A stretch of DNA of 63,559 bases, taken from an uncultured beta proteobacterium. Lineage in GTDB: Bacteria > Pseudomonadota > Gammaproteobacteria > Burkholderiales > Burkholderiaceae. The notes under the pieces are model-generated. The model was not told the origin of the DNA, ran no database searches, and saw nothing but the letters and a program-made list of their open reading frames with translations. How positions within the stretch are numbered: position 1 is the stretch's first letter; every line of letters starts with the position of its first letter. Positions 40,004-48,007 of the stretch are shown here, piece by piece. The stretch is from positions 1 through 63,559 of the forward strand of contig CAIJNI010000018.1 in the NCBI GenBank assembly GCA_903821995.1, in the 5' to 3' direction. The position numbers and the translations under genes were made by a program.

Positions 40004-41718
40004 TGCAATCATTGCCCTCCACTCACGCGGATCAGTCCTTTAAACCCAAATATTGGATTTTGTCATTCCTTGCATTGGGCATTTTATGGCTCTTGGCCCT
40101 AGGCTTTAGACACCTACTTCCGTCAGATGAAGGTAGATATGCTGAAATCGCCAGAGAAATGCTCGCCACCGGAGATTGGCTGACACCAAAATATAACGGT
40201 TATCAGTATTTTGAAAAGCCACCTTTACAAATGTGGGCAACTGCGCTGGCCTTTAAGCTTTTTGGATTAGGAGAATGGCAAGCAAGGCTATGGTCCGGTT
40301 TAACTAGCCTACTGAGTATCTATATGCTCATTTATACCGCTAGCAAGTTATATACCCCGCGCCTTGGGTTTGTGAGTGGTTTAATCTTACTCTCATCTCC
40401 TTTATGGTTTATGGCTGGGCACTTTAATTCATTAGACATGGGGGTCGCGAGCTTGATGTGGTGCTCGTTATGTGGCTTAATGCTGGCACAACATGCCCCA
40501 AAATCCTCAACTCCAGAAGCTTCTTGGATGCTGTTCTGTTGGGGGAGTATGGCGCTGGCAGTTTTATCCAAAGGTTTAATCGGAATTGTATTGCCAGGAA
40601 TTGTCTTATTCGTTTATTCAGTGACATCCTGGGACTGGCATGCATGGCGGAGGATGCACTGGATTAAAGGCTTACTCTTATTTTTTAGTATTTGTACACC
40701 TTGGTTTTGGATGATGTCTAAAACACATCCCGCCTTTTTTGATTTCTTTTTTATTCATGAACATTTTGAGCGTTTTACGAGTAATGAACACGATCGCGTT
40801 GGCTCATGGCACTTTTTTATCCCACTTATTCTTGTAGGACTTTTACCCTGGCTACCGCAATTATTTTTTGGCCTGCTTGCTGCGTTTAAAAATCGAACCT
40901 TAATCTCAAATGAGGAAAAGCCTGCAACTCAATTTAAATCATTATGGATGTGCTTGATTTGGGCGCTCACCATTTTTATTTTCTTTAGCCTGTCACATTC
41001 AAAACTCCCTGGTTATATCCTACCCATCTTTCCGAGTTTGGCACTCCTTAGTGGCGTTGGGATTGAAAAAATATATCGTCAAGTCAATATCAATAAACGC
41101 TTTAGCCCCTGGGGGCTGCAAGTTTTGTTTTTTATTACCTTTTTTGTAATCGGTTATTTTGCACTACCTCAGGTTGCGCAAACTGGTGAAGTCTACGAAA
41201 AAACAACCTACGTACTTTATGCCAAATGGATTGGAGTAGCACTTACGCTCGGTTTAATTGGAATGCTTGTTTCTTGGATCTATCGAAAGCAGTTTGTCAC
41301 CAGCATCATAATTTATGCCTTGAGCTTTCTTGGTGTATCTGCCATTGCAGGGATAGGCCACGAAAGCGTTGGACGCCTATTATCTGGCTTTGATGTCGCC
41401 ATGAAAGCCAAACCCTTCGTTAATTACAATCAACCCCTCTATTCAGTGATACTCCTCGAACACACTATTCCCTTTTACTTAGAAAAAAATACCACCCTAG
41501 TCAGCTTTGAGGATGAGTTAGCCTTTGGAATAAAACAAGAACCTCATCTTTGGATCCCGAGCGTGGACGAGTTTTTAAGCATTTGGAACGATCCAAAGTC
41601 ATCTGGGGCACTCGCCATGATGATTCCACAAACTTATGAGACATTCAAAGAAAAACATGTCCCCATGAAACTGATCGCACAAGACTCACTTAGAGTTATT
41701 GTCCAAAAACCTAATTAA
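40003..41718 (+). CDS. arnT: ArnT-type lipid A Ara4N transferase (GT39/GT83 family)
   Basis: 571 aa inner-membrane glycosyltransferase. About twelve hydrophobic helices follow the first periplasmic loop, which has the signature LPSDEGRYAEIAREMLATGDW, and FEKPPLQMWATALAFKLFG, the loop of PMT/ArnT enzymes with the acidic catalytic residues. ArnT moves 4-amino-4-deoxy-L-arabinose from undecaprenyl phosphate to lipid A on the periplasmic face, lowering its negative charge. The soluble C-terminal part runs from about 470. Context (arnE/F, B, C, A, D all downstream) supports ArnT over another PMT enzyme. Confidence 0.88.
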   Translation: MQSLPSTHADQSFKPKYWILSFLALGILWLLALGFRHLLPSDEGRYAEIAREMLATGDWLTPKYNGYQYFEKPPLQMWATALAFKLFGLGEWQARLWSGLTSLLSIYMLIYTASKLYTPRLGFVSGLILLSSPLWFMAGHFNSLDMGVASLMWCSLCGLMLAQHAPKSSTPEASWMLFCWGSMALAVLSKGLIGIVLPGIVLFVYSVTSWDWHAWRRMHWIKGLLLFFSICTPWFWMMSKTHPAFFDFFFIHEHFERFTSNEHDRVGSWHFFIPLILVGLLPWLPQLFFGLLAAFKNRTLISNEEKPATQFKSLWMCLIWALTIFIFFSLSHSKLPGYILPIFPSLALLSGVGIEKIYRQVNINKRFSPWGLQVLFFITFFVIGYFALPQVAQTGEVYEKTTYVLYAKWIGVALTLGLIGMLVSWIYRKQFVTSIIIYALSFLGVSAIAGIGHESVGRLLSGFDVAMKAKPFVNYNQPLYSVILLEHTIPFYLEKNTTLVSFEDELAFGIKQEPHLWIPSVDEFLSIWNDPKSSGALAMMIPQTYETFKEKHVPMKLIAQDSLRVIVQKPN

Positions 41719-41728
41719 ACAGGAATCC

Positions 41729-42100
41729 ATGAACGCAACTTCATTTTTGTATTTATTTGTCGGTATTCTATTAAATGCAGCAGCTCAACTACTTTTAAAA
41801 GCTGGAACTTTAAAATTAGGTGAAGTTACACTCGCCCCTGAAAGCCTCTTGCAGACTCTGGGGAGCTTAGCTACGAATGGCCCTATTATGGGCGGACTTT
41901 GTTTGTATGGATTTAGTGTGCTTACCTGGATTGCAGGTCTGTCGCGCGTGGATGTATCAATTGCTTACCCCCTACTTTCTCTTGGGTATGTGGTCAATGC
42001 ATTTGCTGCCTATTATTTATTTGGAGAAGCTATTACATGGCAAAAAGCGCTCGCGATCGGAATTATTTTAATCGGCGTTTATTTGTTAGCTCGGTCCTAA
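41729..42100 (+). CDS. Small EmrE-like membrane protein, likely Ara4N-undecaprenyl-phosphate flippase subunit (ArnE/ArnF-like)
   Basis: 123 aa from ATG 41729, with AGGA 4 bases before it; a longer frame from 41699 overlaps arnT. Four hydrophobic segments begin at FLYLFVGILLNAAAQLLLKAG, the typical SMR/EamA opening, and the last two are SIAYPLLSLGYVVNAFAAYYLF and an AIGIILIGVYLLA helix. In E. coli ArnE and ArnF form a heterodimer that flips Ara4N-phosphoundecaprenol. Only one such gene is present here, so it may work as a homodimer (inference). Confidence 0.8.
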   Translation: MNATSFLYLFVGILLNAAAQLLLKAGTLKLGEVTLAPESLLQTLGSLATNGPIMGGLCLYGFSVLTWIAGLSRVDVSIAYPLLSLGYVVNAFAAYYLFGEAITWQKALAIGIILIGVYLLARS

Positions 42101-42141
42101 TATCGGCTACACTAAATCAATACTATTGATAACCCTAAACT

Positions 42142-43281
42142 GTGATTCCTTTTACCAAACCGACCTTAGATGAAGCTACCATTTCTGCAGTAGGAGATGT
42201 TCTGCGCTCTGGCTGGATAACGTCTGGCCCCAAAGTTCTAGAGCTTGAAAATGAACTTTCAAAAATGTTCGGAAATCGACCCGTCAAGTGCTTTGCAAAT
42301 GGTACAGCTACCATGGAAATTGGCTTGCGAATTGCTGGCGTTGGTCCTGGTGATGAAGTCATCACAACCCCAATCTCTTGGGTATCAACTTCAAATGTGA
42401 TCCTTGCCGTGGGCGCAAAACCTGTGTTTGTCGACATCGATCCAGTCACTCACAATATCGATTTAAACCTTGTCGAAAAAGCAATCACCCCCCAAACTAA
42501 AGCAATCATGCCAGTCTATCTGGCTGGACTTCCTGTTAATTTAGATGAGCTTTATTCTCTAGCAAAGAAGTTTAATCTGCGCGTGGTCGAAGACGCTGCC
42601 CAGGCCATGGGCTCGAGATGGAAAAACGAACTGATTGGTTCGTCTTTTGGTCATCGTAGTGATTTAGTGAGCTTTAGTTTCCAGGCTAACAAAAATATGA
42701 CCAGCATTGAAGGTGGATGCCTTGTAATGAATACCCCTGAAGAAGCAACACTTGCGCAAAAGCTGCGTATTCAAGGTGTCACTCGCTCTGGTCTTGATGG
42801 TATGGAAGTCGATGTACTAGGCGGCAAACATAATCTGACTGATGTAAATGCAGTCATTGGTATTCATCAATTAAAACAACTTGCCGAGTTTCAGATTAAG
42901 CGAATAGCCCTGGCTCATGAATACTTTTCACAATTAAGAAATACCCGACTCATCGAGTGGGGACTCGAGTTACCCCCCCACAACTTTTCAGATACCAATT
43001 GGCATATGTTTCAAGTGGTTTTACCCCTAGCCTCTCTAAAAATCACTCGCTCAAACATCATGCAGGATTTAAAAGATCTAGGGATTGGAACTGGAGTTCA
43101 TTACCCCATCATTTCTGACTTTAAGCTATATCGTGATTTAGGTTATCAATCAGATGAAACACCTATCGCTCAACGCATCGGAAAATCAATTCTCACTCTC
43201 CCCCTTTTTCCCACCTTAACTTTTAATGAGGTTTCGCTCATTGTAAAAAGTCTTGAGAGTTCATTTAAGAAATATCTTTGA
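42142..43281 (+). CDS. arnB: UDP-4-amino-4-deoxy-L-arabinose aminotransferase ArnB (DegT/DnrJ/EryC1 family)
   Basis: 379 aa from GTG 42142 (PFTKPTLDEATISAVGDVL). It transfers an amino group from glutamate to the 4-keto sugar UDP-Ara4O. Family phrases: SGWITSGPKVLELE, FANGTATMEIGL, TPISWVSTSNVI, VVEDAAQAMGSRW and SFSFQANKNMTSIEGGCL with the PLP lysine. It lies 41 bases after the flippase gene. Confidence 0.92.
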   Translation: MIPFTKPTLDEATISAVGDVLRSGWITSGPKVLELENELSKMFGNRPVKCFANGTATMEIGLRIAGVGPGDEVITTPISWVSTSNVILAVGAKPVFVDIDPVTHNIDLNLVEKAITPQTKAIMPVYLAGLPVNLDELYSLAKKFNLRVVEDAAQAMGSRWKNELIGSSFGHRSDLVSFSFQANKNMTSIEGGCLVMNTPEEATLAQKLRIQGVTRSGLDGMEVDVLGGKHNLTDVNAVIGIHQLKQLAEFQIKRIALAHEYFSQLRNTRLIEWGLELPPHNFSDTNWHMFQVVLPLASLKITRSNIMQDLKDLGIGTGVHYPIISDFKLYRDLGYQSDETPIAQRIGKSILTLPLFPTLTFNEVSLIVKSLESSFKKYL

Positions 43282-43338
43282 ATATCCCTTATTTTTTAAA
43301 CTGGGAGTGTTTTAACGTTTTACCGATAGAATACGAGT

Positions 43339-44346
43339 ATGAATAATTTCACGGCAAATTTTGAACAGTTAATTGCGCGGCATACCCTAGTAGGCTCGCC
43401 ATTAATTTCTATTGTTATTCCAGTCTATAACGAAGAGAGTGGCCTAGAACAATTATTCAAAAGAATGTTTCCTGCCCTAGATGCTATGGCATCTCAACTG
43501 GATGTGAAATACGAAGTTGTCTTTATCAATGATGGTAGTAAGGATCACTCAGCAGCAATGCTTGCTAAACAATTTGATGCCCGTCCAGATGTCACTCGAG
43601 TGGTCATGTTTAATGGAAACTTTGGCCAACATATGGCGATCATGGCTGGATTTAGTTATTCAAATGGGGACTATGTAGTCACTTTAGATGCTGACCTCCA
43701 AAACCCACCCGAAGAGATTATCAATATCGTTAAATTATTATTAGACGGGTATGACTACGTTGGTACGATTCGGATTGATCGCAGAGATAGCCACTTTAGA
43801 CGATATGCCTCTTTGATGATGAATCAATTACGCAATAAAATAACAAAGATCACTATTACAGATCAGGGTTGTATGATGCGTGGTTATGATCGGCGCATCG
43901 TAAATCTCATGAAAAAGAGTAAAGAGGTTAACACCTTCATACCTGCTCTTGGTTATACCTACGCCAGTAAACCGATTGAGATCAATGTGTCACACGAAGA
44001 GCGCTTTGCTGGTGAATCTAAATATTCTTTTTATCAACTGATTCGTCTTAATTTTGACTTAGTAACAGGATTTTCTGTACTACCATTGCAAGCTTTTTCG
44101 TTGATCGGAATCTTACTGGCCTTGGCATCCGGAGTCTTATTTATCTATTTGCTTATCAGACGCTTTGTCATCGGCGCTGAAGTAGAAGGTGTTTTTACTT
44201 TGTTTGCCCTCAATTTCTTTTTAATGGGCGTAATGCTCTTTGGACTTGGTCTTTTAGGTGAATACGTTGGACGTATTTATCAACAAGTACGTAAACGACC
44301 ACGTTATGTTGTCCTAGGAGTCTTACAACAGGATGCAGAAGAATAA
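43339..44346 (+). CDS. arnC: Undecaprenyl-phosphate 4-deoxy-4-formamido-L-arabinose transferase ArnC (GT2)
   Basis: 335 aa. A GT-A domain (about 20-230) shows SIVIPVYNEESGLEQLF, FINDGSKDHS and TLDADLQNPPEEI. A cytoplasmic amphipathic part follows, then two C-terminal membrane helices (about 245-275 and 290-312). It attaches formylated Ara4N to undecaprenyl phosphate on the cytoplasmic face. The phrase QGCMMRGYDRRIV and the RFAGESKYS region fit ArnC/DPM1-like enzymes. The 3' end overlaps the next gene by 14 bases. Confidence 0.9.
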   Translation: MNNFTANFEQLIARHTLVGSPLISIVIPVYNEESGLEQLFKRMFPALDAMASQLDVKYEVVFINDGSKDHSAAMLAKQFDARPDVTRVVMFNGNFGQHMAIMAGFSYSNGDYVVTLDADLQNPPEEIINIVKLLLDGYDYVGTIRIDRRDSHFRRYASLMMNQLRNKITKITITDQGCMMRGYDRRIVNLMKKSKEVNTFIPALGYTYASKPIEINVSHEERFAGESKYSFYQLIRLNFDLVTGFSVLPLQAFSLIGILLALASGVLFIYLLIRRFVIGAEVEGVFTLFALNFFLMGVMLFGLGLLGEYVGRIYQQVRKRPRYVVLGVLQQDAEE

Positions 44347-45259
44347 AGTCGTAGCATTTGCCTACCACTCTGTTGGAGTTCGTTGTTTATCAACTCTCAT
44401 AGAAAATGGTTTTAACATTGATCTCGTGATTACTCATGAGGACTCTACTCATGAGAACATCTGGTTTGATAGTGTGTCTGAGTTATGCCAAAAACATAAT
44501 ATTAAACATCTTTGCCCTACGGATTTATCAGACCCCACTCTGTTGAAAACTTTAGAAAACTTGGCGCCAGATTACATCTTTTCTTTTTATTACCGCTTAA
44601 TGATTCCAAATGCGCTCTTATCCTGCGCAAAGATAGCAGCTCTTAATATGCATGGATCACTATTGCCTAAATACCGAGGTCGAGTGCCGATTAATTGGGC
44701 GGTGTTGCATGGTGAAACTAAAACTGGGGCGACCCTTCATATCATGGAATCTAAACCTGATGCGGGAGATATCGTCAGTCAAAAAACCGTAGCTATCGAC
44801 CCTGACGAAACTGCATTCGAAGTATTCAAGAATGTAACCGAGGCGGCCTCTTTGGCTCTTTTGGATGTTATTCCTGATCTACTCCAAGGAAACGTCCCAA
44901 GACGCCCTAATCGATTGCAAGAAGGCAGTTACTTTGGCGGTCGTAAGCCTGAAGATGGCAGAATCGATTGGGAGCAACCTGCCCAGCAGGTTTATAACCT
45001 CATTAGAGCTGTTGCCCCACCATATCCTGGCGCATTTACTGAAATAAACGCTCATCGACTGGTTATTGCACAAGCTCGACTAGCCAGTTTGCCCTACAGT
45101 CAAACAAAATACTCCCTAGGTCTTCAAGTCGTAGATAATCGTATTTATGGATTTTGCGGAGATGGACGTGCCATTATGATTCTTAGACTTGAGATGAATG
45201 ATCTTGACATCAGTCCCGAAACCCTACAAAAGTCAATCTTGTCACCACTGATTCAATAG
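44333..45259 (+). CDS. UDP-Ara4N formyltransferase (N-terminal half of ArnA as a separate gene)
   Basis: 308 aa. Equivalent to residues 1-300 of E. coli ArnA. The formyltransferase signature is ALNMHGSLLPKYRGRVPINW with the catalytic Asn and His, and the catalytic Asp is in KPDAGDIVSQ. It uses N10-formyl-tetrahydrofolate to formylate UDP-Ara4N. The second half (decarboxylase) is a separate gene 16 bases downstream, so the fusion seen in enterobacteria is absent, as in some other proteobacteria. Confidence 0.9.
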   Translation: MQKNKVVAFAYHSVGVRCLSTLIENGFNIDLVITHEDSTHENIWFDSVSELCQKHNIKHLCPTDLSDPTLLKTLENLAPDYIFSFYYRLMIPNALLSCAKIAALNMHGSLLPKYRGRVPINWAVLHGETKTGATLHIMESKPDAGDIVSQKTVAIDPDETAFEVFKNVTEAASLALLDVIPDLLQGNVPRRPNRLQEGSYFGGRKPEDGRIDWEQPAQQVYNLIRAVAPPYPGAFTEINAHRLVIAQARLASLPYSQTKYSLGLQVVDNRIYGFCGDGRAIMILRLEMNDLDISPETLQKSILSPLIQ

Positions 45260-45275
45260 AAAGTTGCTACGTGTT

Positions 45276-46319
45276 ATGAAAAAAATTCTTATTCTTGGCG
45301 TTAACGGCTTTATTGGCCACCACTTATCAAAAAGAATCCTAGAAACTACAGATTGGGATGTCTATGGCATGGATATGCAATCAGATCGTCTGGGCGAGAT
45401 GGTGAACCATCCTAGAATGCATTTCTTTGAAGGCGACATTACCATTAATAAAGAGTGGGTGGAATACCACATCAAAAAATGCGATGTGATTCTTCCACTC
45501 GTGGCTATCGCAACCCCCGCTACTTATGTCAAACAACCATTGAAAGTTTTTGAACTCGATTTTGAAGCTAATTTACCCATTGTGCGCTCAGCTCACAAAT
45601 ACGGCAAACACTTAGTATTCCCCTCGACTTCAGAAGTCTATGGTATGTGTACAGATAGCGAGTTTGACCCAGAGTCGTCATCCCTTGTCTATGGCCCTAT
45701 CAATAAACCCCGTTGGATTTATGCTTGCGCAAAACAACTAATGGATCGTGTGATTTTTGGATACGGTATGGAAGGCTTACGTTTTACACTTTTTAGACCC
45801 TTTAATTGGATTGGGCCTGGATTAGATAGTATCTATACTGCCAAAGAAGGCTCGTCTCGCGTAGTCACCCAATTTTTAGGTCACATCGTTCGCGGAGAAC
45901 CCATAAACTTAGTAGATGGCGGCAATCAAAAAAGAGCCTTTACCTATATTGATGATGGGATTGACGCTTTAACTTTAATCTTAAAAAATACAGACGATGT
46001 CGCTAATGGAAAAATCTATAACATCGGTAACCCTATCAATAATCACTCCGTCAAAGAATTAGCCTCCATGATGTTAGTTATTGCCAAACGTATCCCGGAA
46101 TATCAAGAAACAGCCGAGCGCGTCATTATTCAAGAAACAACCGCCAATGAGTACTACGGTAAAGGCTATCAAGATGTTCAAAACCGTGTGCCAAAAATTG
46201 AAAACACAATGCATGAGTTAGGTTGGAAACCTAAAACCACAATGACTGATGCCCTTGAACATATTTTCGAAGCTTACCGAACCGACGTTGCTAAGGCACG
46301 CAATTTAGTCGATTTCTAA
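45276..46319 (+). CDS. UDP-glucuronate oxidative decarboxylase (C-terminal half of ArnA as a separate gene)
   Basis: 347 aa from ATG 45276; an upstream TTG frame at 45264 is less likely. It is an extended short-chain dehydrogenase with NAD-binding GVNGFIGHHLSKRIL. STSEVYGM is followed by the YxxxK pair in RWIYACAKQLMDRVIFGYG. RPFNWIGPGLDSIYTAKEGS matches the ArnA dehydrogenase domain. It converts UDP-glucuronate to UDP-4-keto-pentose (UDP-Ara4O), the first committed step. Only one base separates it from arnD. Confidence 0.92.
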   Translation: MKKILILGVNGFIGHHLSKRILETTDWDVYGMDMQSDRLGEMVNHPRMHFFEGDITINKEWVEYHIKKCDVILPLVAIATPATYVKQPLKVFELDFEANLPIVRSAHKYGKHLVFPSTSEVYGMCTDSEFDPESSSLVYGPINKPRWIYACAKQLMDRVIFGYGMEGLRFTLFRPFNWIGPGLDSIYTAKEGSSRVVTQFLGHIVRGEPINLVDGGNQKRAFTYIDDGIDALTLILKNTDDVANGKIYNIGNPINNHSVKELASMMLVIAKRIPEYQETAERVIIQETTANEYYGKGYQDVQNRVPKIENTMHELGWKPKTTMTDALEHIFEAYRTDVAKARNLVDF

Positions 46320-46320
46320 G

Positions 46321-47265
46321 ATGGGGCAAATCGCTCTTAAAGTTGATGTTGATAGCCTAAGAGGAACCTTAGAAGGTGTCCCAAATCTTTCTCGATTAAT
46401 AGACCAAGCCAAAATTACAGCCACATTTTTATTTAGCTTAGGCCCTGACCACACAGGATGGGCGTTAAAAAGAATCTTTCGACCTGGCTTCTTAAAAAAA
46501 GTTTCAAGAACCTCCGTCTTAGAACATTACGGTCTAAAAACATTACTTTATGGTGTTCTTTTACCTGCACCCGACATCGGTATCAAAGGTCAAACTGCAA
46601 TGCGTGAAGTCATGCATTGTGGGCATGAGATCGGGATTCATACTTGGGACCATATTGTGTGGCAAGATCATGTTCGTCATGCCACCCCAGAATGGACCCT
46701 CAAACACATGCAAGCGGCCTGGGATCGTTTTAATCATATATTTAAACGAGCACCCACAACTCATGGCGCTGCAGGTTGGCAAATGAATTCAACCGCTTTT
46801 GAGCAACTCGATCACTGGCAATTACCTTATGCTTCTGATGGTAGAGCCCCCCTTAATTTAATGCCCTATCGCATCAATATGGGCAAGAGCATTTGCAAAC
46901 ATATTCAGTACCCAACGACTCTACCAACATTCGATGAATTAATTGGCGTGAAAGGTATGAGCCCTTCTGATGCAGTCGACTACATTTTGCGGCTGACCGC
47001 TAACAACCCAAATGATCAAGTTTTTACTTTGCATGCTGAACTTGAGGGGCAAAAGTTATTACCCATGTTTACTCAACTATTACAGGGTTGGTTTGCGCAA
47101 GGACATGAATGCGTGAGCATGCAAAAACTCCATCAGTCATGGCTCTCAACTGGACAATTAATACATCTAGCAACTCAACCAATTCTGTGGGGAGAAGTTC
47201 CTAATAGAAGCGGGGAAATGATTATAATATCTCCTGAAAAACTCAATCCCTCTTCAAATTTATAA
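46321..47265 (+). CDS. arnD: 4-deoxy-4-formamido-L-arabinose-phosphoundecaprenol deformylase ArnD
   Basis: 314 aa polysaccharide-deacetylase-type metal hydrolase. The metal motif is LKVDVDSLRG (Asp) near residue 7 and GHEIGIHTWDHIVW (His) near 101, then THGAAGWQMN. It removes the formyl group after transfer to the lipid carrier, so that the amine-bearing sugar can be flipped and used by ArnT. It is the last gene of the arn operon; 53 bases then separate it from bcp. Confidence 0.92.
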   Translation: MGQIALKVDVDSLRGTLEGVPNLSRLIDQAKITATFLFSLGPDHTGWALKRIFRPGFLKKVSRTSVLEHYGLKTLLYGVLLPAPDIGIKGQTAMREVMHCGHEIGIHTWDHIVWQDHVRHATPEWTLKHMQAAWDRFNHIFKRAPTTHGAAGWQMNSTAFEQLDHWQLPYASDGRAPLNLMPYRINMGKSICKHIQYPTTLPTFDELIGVKGMSPSDAVDYILRLTANNPNDQVFTLHAELEGQKLLPMFTQLLQGWFAQGHECVSMQKLHQSWLSTGQLIHLATQPILWGEVPNRSGEMIIISPEKLNPSSNL

Positions 47266-47318
47266 GCATCATTTATTCATGGCACAATGGGTGTCAAATT
47301 CATCATTCGGAGATTTTT

Positions 47319-47786
47319 ATGAGCATTCAAATTGGTCAAGAATTCCCACAAGTTTCATTACCTGCTACTTCAGGACTTTTATTTACAACCCCATCCTGCC
47401 TTGGTAAAAATCTTGTCCTGTATTTTTATCCAAAAGATGCCACCCCTGGTTGCACTATTGAAGCTGGTAACTTTAGAGACCAAATTGAATCATTTACCGC
47501 TGCGAATACAGTTGTTATTGGGGTATCAAGAGATAGCCTTAAATCTCATGAGAGTTTTAAACAAAAACATGAACTCCCATTTGAATTAATTACCGATGCT
47601 GAGGAAGTTTTGTGTCAGCTATTTGGCGTTATAAAAATGAAAAATATGTATGGGAAACAAGTCAGGGGTGTCGATAGAAGCACTTTTATCTTTGATTCTA
47701 AAGGAATTTTACGTCATGAGTGGAGAGGAATTAAGGTCCCCGGACACGTCGAAGAAGTTTTAAAGACTGTGATTGCAATGTCTTAA
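47319..47786 (+). CDS. bcp: Thioredoxin-dependent peroxiredoxin, Bcp/PrxQ type
   Basis: 155 aa. The peroxidatic cysteine is C45 in DATPGCTIEAGNFRD, with the Thr/Pro partners and the Arg in GVSRDSLKSHE. The usual PrxQ resolving cysteine five residues later (C50) is replaced by glycine. C99 (EEVLCQLFGV) is the only other plausible internal partner, so it may act as a 1-Cys or atypical enzyme. It reduces peroxides in the cytosol. The 3' side leads into a structured RNA candidate and terminator. Confidence 0.94.
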   Translation: MSIQIGQEFPQVSLPATSGLLFTTPSCLGKNLVLYFYPKDATPGCTIEAGNFRDQIESFTAANTVVIGVSRDSLKSHESFKQKHELPFELITDAEEVLCQLFGVIKMKNMYGKQVRGVDRSTFIFDSKGILRHEWRGIKVPGHVEEVLKTVIAMS

Positions 47787-47797
47787 GTTTTAAGATA

Positions 47798-47957
47798 ATC
47801 TAAAGGTAATGCTAAGAAAACGATGTTTGTTCCAGTCATTTCAAATTCTTGAACCTTGTATTCAAGATTGGCGAGAGACCCCCCAAATTTCTCGCTGGTC
47901 AATGTTAGATCCCTATTTAATTGATAGCCGCCAACGTACTTTCAAGGCGGCTTTTTT
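47798..47957 (+). ncRNA. Candidate structured RNA between bcp and phoH
   Basis: This 221-base spacer carries more pairing than chance would suggest. Two 6-base ends pair (ATCTAA 47798-47803 with TTAGAT 47905-47910). Inside are CCAG/CTGG (near 47832 and 47895), hairpin 1 (TCTTGAA-N7-TTCAAGA, 47847-47867) and hairpin 2 (GCGAGAGA/TTTCTCGC, 47871-47895) with a loop of six C then AAA. A strong terminator ends it (47926-47957). A C-rich apical loop suits pairing with G-rich ribosome sites. A possible promoter is TTGCAA (47773) with GATAAT (47794), only 15 bases apart. It could be an independent sRNA or be cut from the bcp 3' UTR. I do not recognise an Rfam family. Confidence 0.5.
47926..47957 (+). 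terminator. Strong intrinsic terminator upstream of phoH
   Basis: AGCCGCC and GGCGGCT form a 7-bp, mostly GC stem around a 13-base loop, followed by five further T. It ends the bcp transcript or the RNA candidate, 51 bases before the phoH start. Confidence 0.9.
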
Positions 47958-48007
47958 ATATACTTTTTTTCTTTGTTTATTCTTATTTCTCTTTAAGGAG
48001 CCACTGC

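Noticed and set aside
47798..47957. 6S RNA or tmRNA in the bcp-phoH spacer
   Set aside because: No long single hairpin with central bubble (6S), and no tRNA-like ends or tag frame (tmRNA).
47921..48007. 29-residue N-terminal extension of PhoH
   Set aside because: It starts inside the terminator hairpin, while ATG 48008 has a good AAGGAG site.
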